Shown: positions 47,959 through 52,549 of the stretch, one piece after another
Position numbering within the stretch: position 1 is the first letter of the stretch
Layout: each line of letters begins with the position of its first letter
Assembly: GCA_020402585.1 (NCBI GenBank)
Contig: JADBZH010000036.1
Location: 1 to 52,549, forward strand
Source: Phenylobacterium sp.
GTDB lineage: Bacteria; Pseudomonadota; Alphaproteobacteria; Caulobacterales; Caulobacteraceae
Direction of reading: 5' to 3'
Length of the DNA: 52,549 nucleotides
Position numbers and translations under genes: made by a program
Notes under the pieces: generated by a model
The model's database searches: none
What the model saw: the letters and a program-made list of their open reading frames with translations, nothing else
Told to the model about the DNA's origin: nothing

Positions 47959-48780
47959 ATGAGCCTCGCCGACTTCCAGCCTTGGGTGGACCGCTGGCGT
48001 CTGGCGCCGGATGGCGCGCCCTTCGCCAGCAACTGGAGCCGGCTGCTGCCTGTCCGTCGTGAGGGGCAGTCCCTGATCCTGAAGGCGGCCATGGCCGAAC
48101 AGGAAATCCACGGCTCGGCCTTCCTCTCGGGTTATGGCGGACGGTCGGCCGTACAGGTGCTCGAACGCGAAGCCGATGCTGTCCTGCTGGAGCGCGCCGC
48201 AGGTCCAAGCCGCCTCGCCGATATCGCCCGGATGCAGGGTGATGAGGCCGCCTACCGCATCCTTTGCAGGGGGGTCGCGAAGCTCCAGGCGGCTCCAGGC
48301 CCCTTTCCGGTGGCCCCGATTCCGCTGGCGACCTGGTTCTCGATCCTGCCCCAGGCGGCGGCCCATGTGGGCGGAGTCGGGGTCTACGCCGAGGCCGCCG
48401 GAGTCCTGGAACGTCTGGTCGCCACCACGACGGCGGAGGCGCCCCTCCACGGTGACCTTCACCACGGCAACCTGCTGGACGGCGGGGTGCGGGGCTGGCT
48501 GGCCATCGACCCCAAGGGCCTTACGGGCGACCCCGCCTGCGACTATGCGATCATGCTCTTTTGGGCGGGCGCCCCGGATGCGGTGGCTCTCCCGGATCTG
48601 GTCGCTGCCCGGATCGCGCCGGTCGCAGCCCTTGGCGGGCTCACGTCGCCAAGGCTGACAGGCTGGGGCCTCTGCGTCGCTGCTCAGTACGCGGGGTGGT
48701 TCCACGGGACGCCCATGGGCGAGGCCATGATGGCTGTCGCTGAACGCCTTTCCCTCGACGGGGCCCTGGCGGAGATCTGA
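47959..48780 (+). CDS. APH(6)-type aminoglycoside/hydroxyurea phosphotransferase
   Basis: 273 residues. The catalytic loop HGDLHHGNLL (H164, G165, D166) is followed by WLAIDPKGLTGDPACDYA (D180), a pattern typical of the StrB/APH_6_hur group. The N-terminal lobe has LILKAAMAEQEIHGSAFLSGYGG. Members phosphorylate streptomycin O-6 or hydroxyurea, but chromosomal copies in free-living bacteria are often of unknown substrate, so resistance should not be assumed. It has its own promoter region in the 100-bp gap shared with the desaturase operator, and its 3' end forms part of a terminator hairpin. Confidence 0.84.
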   Translation: MSLADFQPWVDRWRLAPDGAPFASNWSRLLPVRREGQSLILKAAMAEQEIHGSAFLSGYGGRSAVQVLEREADAVLLERAAGPSRLADIARMQGDEAAYRILCRGVAKLQAAPGPFPVAPIPLATWFSILPQAAAHVGGVGVYAEAAGVLERLVATTTAEAPLHGDLHHGNLLDGGVRGWLAIDPKGLTGDPACDYAIMLFWAGAPDAVALPDLVAARIAPVAALGGLTSPRLTGWGLCVAAQYAGWFHGTPMGEAMMAVAERLSLDGALAEI

Positions 48781-48794
48781 ACCCCCGCCAGGGC
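48763..48794. terminator. Terminator hairpin between the convergent kinase and permease genes
   Basis: GCCCTGGCGG (48763-48772) pairs perfectly with CCGCCAGGGC (48785-48794) across a 12-base loop that includes the kinase stop codon. It is 8 bp from the permease stop and could serve both strands. Confidence 0.68.
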
Positions 48795-48802
48795 GCCCGG
48801 CC

Positions 48803-50170
48803 TCAGGACTCCATCTCTTCCCGGATCGTCTTGCGGGCCATCCAGAAGAGGAGGAAGGCCAGCACACCGAAGCAGGTGGAGATCATCAGCGCCCAGCGCA
48901 CCCCCTGGGCCGAACCGAGGCCCACGCCGTTCGCCATCACGTCCGAGATGATCCCGACGACGGTCGGGCCAAGGCCCAGGCCGATCAGGTTGATCACGAA
49001 CAGAAGGATGGCGGACGTGGTCGCGCGCATGTGGGCGGGCACGATGGACTGGCCGATCGCGTACACCGGTCCATACCAGAGCGAACCCAGCAGACCGTTG
49101 ATCACGAGGATCCAGAGGGCCACGGAGGCCGAGGGCACGCTGACCGCAATGATGTAGACCGGCACGGCGATCAGGGAGGCGATGGCCGGAACGACGACAT
49201 AGCCGCGCAGGTCTGTCTTGGCGAAGCGGTCAGCGATCTGTCCCCCCAGCCAGGCGGAGATCATGCCGGCCGTTCCCCCCATGAGGCCCAGGGCCAGGCC
49301 CATGAAGCCGACGGACTTCAGCTCGAACATGCTGGCCAGGCGGGCGACCTCCTCACCATGGACCCGAAGGAAGAAGCTGGCGGTGAAGGGGGCGTGTCCA
49401 TAGCCGATGAAGGCCTTGATGGCCGCGCCCAGGGCGATCAGCCAGAAGGTCTTCTTCTTCATGAGGTAGGCCAGGGTCTCCCGGAAGGTCGCCTGGGCCG
49501 AGGTGATGCGGGCGCTGTGTTCCGCGAGGATCTTGCGCGGCTCACGGAGGGTGAAGAAGCAGAGGGCGGCGAACAGGAGCCCCGGCACGCCGGCGACGAG
49601 GAAGGCGACCCGCCAGCCATACGCATCCGCGATCAGGCCGCCCATGACCAGACCGAGAAGGCCGCCCAGCGGGGTGCCCATCGAGTAGAAGGCCAGAGCC
49701 GAGGCCCGCTTCTCCTTGGGCACATAGTCGGCGATCAGGGAGTGGGCGGGCGGCGTGCATCCCGCCTCCCCGATTCCTACGCCGATCCGGCAAAGGACAA
49801 GCTGGACGAAGTTGGTCGTGGCGCCGGAAAGGGCCGTGAATCCGGACCAGACCGCTACGGAGGCGCCGATGATCATGGGCCGATTTCGCCTTTCGGCGAG
49901 CTGGGCCAAGGGAATTCCCAGGATGGTGTAGAACAGCGCGAAGGCGAGGCCGCTCATGAGCCCCAGCTGCCAGTCCGCCAGCTTGAGCTCATTCTTGATG
50001 GGCTCAGCCAGGATGTTGATGATGGACCGGTCGAGGAAGTTGATCGTGTAGATCGCCAGCAGCAGGAGCATGGCGTAGCGCGTGTACGCGGCGGAATAGG
50101 GCGCCTGGCCAACGGTCGCCGTGGCGGGCGGCACGATGGGGTCCGCCGACGGCGTTGCGGTTTCTGTCAT
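48803..50170 (-). CDS. Spinster-like MFS transporter
   Basis: 455-residue, twelve-helix permease. LLLLAIYTINFLDRSIINILAEPIKNELKLADWQLGLMSGLAFALFYTILGIPLAQLAERRNR is typical of the Spinster-type MFS group common in Caulobacterales and Sphingomonadales; GIGEAGCTPPAHSLIADYVPKEKRASALAFYSMGTPLGGLLG is the signature region. These proteins move lipids or organic acids in other organisms; the ligand here is unknown. It lies 60 bp downstream of the EmrB-like gene on the same strand, so read-through is possible. The N-terminus is Pro/Ala-rich and cytosolic. Confidence 0.86.
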   Translation of the reverse strand: MTETATPSADPIVPPATATVGQAPYSAAYTRYAMLLLLAIYTINFLDRSIINILAEPIKNELKLADWQLGLMSGLAFALFYTILGIPLAQLAERRNRPMIIGASVAVWSGFTALSGATTNFVQLVLCRIGVGIGEAGCTPPAHSLIADYVPKEKRASALAFYSMGTPLGGLLGLVMGGLIADAYGWRVAFLVAGVPGLLFAALCFFTLREPRKILAEHSARITSAQATFRETLAYLMKKKTFWLIALGAAIKAFIGYGHAPFTASFFLRVHGEEVARLASMFELKSVGFMGLALGLMGGTAGMISAWLGGQIADRFAKTDLRGYVVVPAIASLIAVPVYIIAVSVPSASVALWILVINGLLGSLWYGPVYAIGQSIVPAHMRATTSAILLFVINLIGLGLGPTVVGIISDVMANGVGLGSAQGVRWALMISTCFGVLAFLLFWMARKTIREEMES

Positions 50171-50230
50171 TTGATTTTCCTGGGCTCCCTCAGGTGTTTT
50201 TTTCGATCATGGCGACTTGCGCGGGATTTG

Positions 50231-51772
50231 CTAGTCCGGCGCGCTGTCGATTTTCTCCACCGGCGCCCGGGGCGGCGGCCTGAGGATGAGGATCAGCGGG
50301 ATCATGGCCAGGGTGATGAGCGTCATCCAGCTGAAGATGTCGACATAGCCGATCATCATCGCCTGGCGCGTCACCTCTCCGTTGAGCTGCGCCAGGCCCT
50401 CGGGCGTCGTGAGGGCGCCCGGATTGGCGATCACGTCATTGAGCATCGGATTGGTCGGGTCCATGCGGGACGAGAGCTCGCTGTGGGCGAGCGCACTGTT
50501 CCTCAGGACCATGGCCTGGACGAGGGAGATGCCGATGGCCGATCCCATACTTCTCGCCATCGTCGACAGGATTGTCCCCTCCACCCTGTGCGCGGGACTG
50601 AGGGTCACGTAGGCCAGCGTGCTCAAGGGCGCAAAGAGCAAGCCGGTGCCGGCGCCCTGGATGAACCCGCTCACGATGATGGGCCAGTCCGTCATCGACA
50701 GGTCGAATCTGGCCATCGCCCAGAGGGAGGCGATGCTCAGGACGGTGCCGATGAAGAGCACCCGCCTCGCCCCAAGTCTCTGGATCAGGAAGGGGACCAT
50801 CAGGAAGGAGATCAGGGAGCCCAGGCCCCGGCTGACGCTGGCTTCACCGGCCTGCATGGCGGAGTAGCCCAGCAGGTTCTGCATCAGGACCGGCAGCAGG
50901 GCGCTGGTGGAGAAGAGCAGCACGCCGACAAAGAAACTGAAGATCGTCGTGCCGACGAAGTTCCCATCCCGGGCGAGGTCGCGGTGGAAGAAGGGATGCC
51001 GCGCCGTTGCCGACTGGACCAGGAAGACCCAGAGGCCCGCCAGGGCGAGCGCAAGCCAGGCCCAGATCTCGGGAGACTCCCACCAGTCCTGTCCAGGGCC
51101 GCGGTCCAGCATGACCTGCAGGCCGACGACAAAGGCGGTCAGGGCGGAGAAGCCGATGAAGTCGAAGGGCCGCTGTCTCCCCCCCGGGTCATCCGCCATG
51201 AAGGTGGACACCCCCAGGACGGCGATGATGCCGAGCGGCAGGTTGATGAAGAAGACCCACCGCCAGTCGAGATGCTCTGTGATCCAGCCCCCGACAATGG
51301 GGCCCAGGATGGGGCCCAGGATCACCGCCGAACTCCACAGGCTCATCACCCTGGGGATCTGCTCCTGCGGAAAGGTATCCAGCATGACAGACTGCGAAAG
51401 GGGCATCAGGGAGGCGCCCGCCAGGCCCTGCAGGGTGCGGAAGAGCACCATCTCCGGCACGCTGGTGGCGATGCCACAGAGCATCGAGGCCGCCGTGAAA
51501 CCTATGATCGACAGAACGATCATCCGCTTCCGGCCGAACTTCATGGCGAGCCAGCCGCAGAGCGGCGTCATGACCGCGGTGGCCAGGATATAGGAGGTCA
51601 GCACCCAGGTCAGCTGCTCGGGCGAGGCCGAGATGCTGCCCTGCATGTTGGGCAGGGCGACGTTGGCGATGGTGCTGTCGAGGGTGTGCATCAAGGTCGC
51701 CAGCATCAGGGCGCCAGTGATGGGAATGCGGTTCGCCTTATCCTTTTCGAGGAAGTCGGTCGTATCAGTCAT
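50231..51772 (-). CDS. EmrB/QacA-type (DHA2) drug:H+ antiporter
   Basis: 513 residues, about fourteen helices. MLATLMHTLDSTIANVALPNMQGSISASPEQLTWVLTSYILATAVMTPLCGWLAMKFGRKRMIVLSIIGFTAASMLCGIA carries the DHA2 signature and motif A. WRWVFFINLPLGIIAVLGVSTFM is the family loop after helix 6. It would work with a periplasmic adaptor and an outer-membrane channel. The outer-membrane gene overlaps it by 8 bp (ATGAC then TGA), and the adaptor gene would be expected beyond the right edge, upstream in transcription. Physiological substrates unknown. Confidence 0.9.
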   Translation of the reverse strand: MTDTTDFLEKDKANRIPITGALMLATLMHTLDSTIANVALPNMQGSISASPEQLTWVLTSYILATAVMTPLCGWLAMKFGRKRMIVLSIIGFTAASMLCGIATSVPEMVLFRTLQGLAGASLMPLSQSVMLDTFPQEQIPRVMSLWSSAVILGPILGPIVGGWITEHLDWRWVFFINLPLGIIAVLGVSTFMADDPGGRQRPFDFIGFSALTAFVVGLQVMLDRGPGQDWWESPEIWAWLALALAGLWVFLVQSATARHPFFHRDLARDGNFVGTTIFSFFVGVLLFSTSALLPVLMQNLLGYSAMQAGEASVSRGLGSLISFLMVPFLIQRLGARRVLFIGTVLSIASLWAMARFDLSMTDWPIIVSGFIQGAGTGLLFAPLSTLAYVTLSPAHRVEGTILSTMARSMGSAIGISLVQAMVLRNSALAHSELSSRMDPTNPMLNDVIANPGALTTPEGLAQLNGEVTRQAMMIGYVDIFSWMTLITLAMIPLILILRPPPRAPVEKIDSAPD

Positions 51773-52549
51773 CGGCGGCCGTTCGCCAGTCCGCCCCGGC
51801 TGCGGCGAAGAGCCCGATCATGTCCGACAGCCGCCGCGCCTCGGCCTCGGCCAGGCTGCGCCGCGCGAGGCTGAGCTGGCGACGGGCGTCGATGGCCCGG
51901 AGGAGCGGGGTGCCGCCCAGCCTTACCCCAGCCAGGGTGATGTCGGCGTCCGTCTGCGCAGCGTCCACCGCCCGCCGGAAGGCGGCGACCTCGGTCTCCC
52001 CGGCATCGAGGGACGACATCAATCCGCCGACCTGCGAGAAAGCCTCGAGCACGGTCCGGCGATATCGGGCCTCGGCTGCCCGAAGGTCGGCCTCGGCCAT
52101 CCTCCGGTTGGCCCGGGCGAGGCCGCCGTCGTAGATCGGTGCGGTCAGACCCGAAGACAGGTTCCAGCCGCGGGAGTCAGACCTGAACAGATCCTCGATC
52201 TGGTTCGAGGTCTGGGCGTAGTCGCCGGTGAGGCTCAGTTTCGGAAGTGAATCCGTCTGTTCCGCCCGGGCGGCGAACCGCGCCGCGCGCAGCTCGGCCT
52301 CCGCGGCCTTGATGTCGGGGCGAGTCCGAAGCAGCTCCGAGGGGAGGCCTACGGGAATGGCGCCCGGAAGGGCCAGGTCCGCCAGCCTGAAGTCCGGCGG
52401 AGTCCATTCCGACGGGGACTGTCCCGCCAGGAGGGCCAGGCGGCGTCGGGCCTGGTCCCTTTGCCGGAGGAGGTCGGGCATCTGGGCTTCGTCGATGGCG
52501 AGCTGGGCTTCGATCTCCACCCGGCCCGAACGGGACAGCCCGCCGAGGC
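51765..52549 (-). CDS. NodT/OprM-family outer-membrane efflux lipoprotein (N-terminus cut by window edge)
   Basis: About 261 C-terminal residues are visible, in one frame to the edge; the true start lies outside. The outer-membrane efflux pattern is clear: QARRRLALLAGQSPSEW, LPSELLRTRPDIKAAEAELRAARFAARAEQTDSLPKLSLTGDY, GWNLSSGLTAPIYDGGLARANRRMAEADLRAAEARYRRTVLEAF, and AFRRAVDAAQTDADITLAGVRLGGTPLLRAIDARRQLSLARRSLAEAEARRLSDMIGLFAAAG. It forms the exit duct for the neighbouring EmrB-like pump. The overlap with that gene supports one operon. Confidence 0.9.
   Translation of the reverse strand, partial: LGGLSRSGRVEIEAQLAIDEAQMPDLLRQRDQARRRLALLAGQSPSEWTPPDFRLADLALPGAIPVGLPSELLRTRPDIKAAEAELRAARFAARAEQTDSLPKLSLTGDYAQTSNQIEDLFRSDSRGWNLSSGLTAPIYDGGLARANRRMAEADLRAAEARYRRTVLEAFSQVGGLMSSLDAGETEVAAFRRAVDAAQTDADITLAGVRLGGTPLLRAIDARRQLSLARRSLAEAEARRLSDMIGLFAAAGADWRTAADD

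Noticed and set aside
49031..51874. 947-codon open frame on the plus strand
   Set aside because: Antisense to the Spinster and EmrB permeases; composition dominated by Gly, Asp, Arg and Gln; no motif. A shadow of codon bias.
1..52549. CRISPR array, rRNA operon or insertion sequence
   Set aside because: No regularly spaced repeats, no rRNA sequence and no transposase frame were found; only the two palindromic elements and a 10-bp tandem duplication recur.

Overview
The window is GC-rich DNA (strong G/C bias at third codon positions) from an alphaproteobacterium. The oxygen-sensing FixL/FixJ/FixK set with a single-domain FixT-like receiver, the TonB-dependent receptors, the Spinster and GPH permeases, the haloalkane dehalogenase and the acyl-CoA dehydrogenase pairs together suggest a free-living Caulobacteraceae member (Caulobacter/Phenylobacterium type). 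That placement is inferred from gene content only. There is no plasmid or phage core, no CRISPR array, no rRNA and no recognisable transposase; one tRNA gene (Arg, anticodon CCT) is present.

Layout. 1-6.5 kb: metF (cut by the left edge) behind an ArsR-methyltransferase fusion regulator with a perfect palindromic operator, then an omega-aminotransferase, a Tas-like aldo-keto reductase, a DMT exporter broken by an amber codon, a TPR protein and a methyltransferase. 6.5-16.1 kb: a microaerobic regulatory block (LOG protein, FixT, FixJ, FixL, universal stress protein, FixK on the minus strand; metallo-beta-lactamase nuclease, cytochrome c lipoprotein, small lipoprotein, host-attachment-like protein and PfkB on the plus strand) with one FixJ-like box and two FixK-type boxes. 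16.3-22.9 kb: a GPH sugar permease, a small exported protein, an AraC regulator divergent from a TonB receptor and HSL-type esterase, and tRNA-Arg. 22.9-31.2 kb: a TetR/Coq4-like pair divergent, across a 34-bp palindrome, from a four-gene cluster with a haloalkane dehalogenase and a DUF2855 reductase-like protein; then a FrnE-like oxidoreductase and two calycin-like proteins flanking an SRPBCC protein.

31.2-44.5 kb: an enoyl-CoA hydratase divergent from a tightly overlapping type IV secretion operon in the order virB1-2-3-4-6-9-10-11. VirB5, VirB7, VirB8 and VirD4 are not encoded in it. A Pho-box-like direct repeat with a -10-like element lies just upstream. A facing TonB receptor and beta-helix lipoprotein pair has a weaker Pho-like site, so the whole block may respond to phosphate starvation. 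44.5-52.5 kb: a GFA-family protein, a full-length plus truncated acyl-CoA dehydrogenase pair, a membrane desaturase with a small coupled membrane protein, an APH(6)-type kinase, a Spinster permease, and an EmrB-like exporter with a NodT-type outer-membrane lipoprotein cut by the right edge.

The strongest candidates for something undescribed are the VirB8-less, possibly PhoB-controlled T4SS and the palindrome-controlled Coq4/haloalkane-dehalogenase/DUF2855 module. The operator assignments rest on matching consensus sequences by eye and have not been tested by search.
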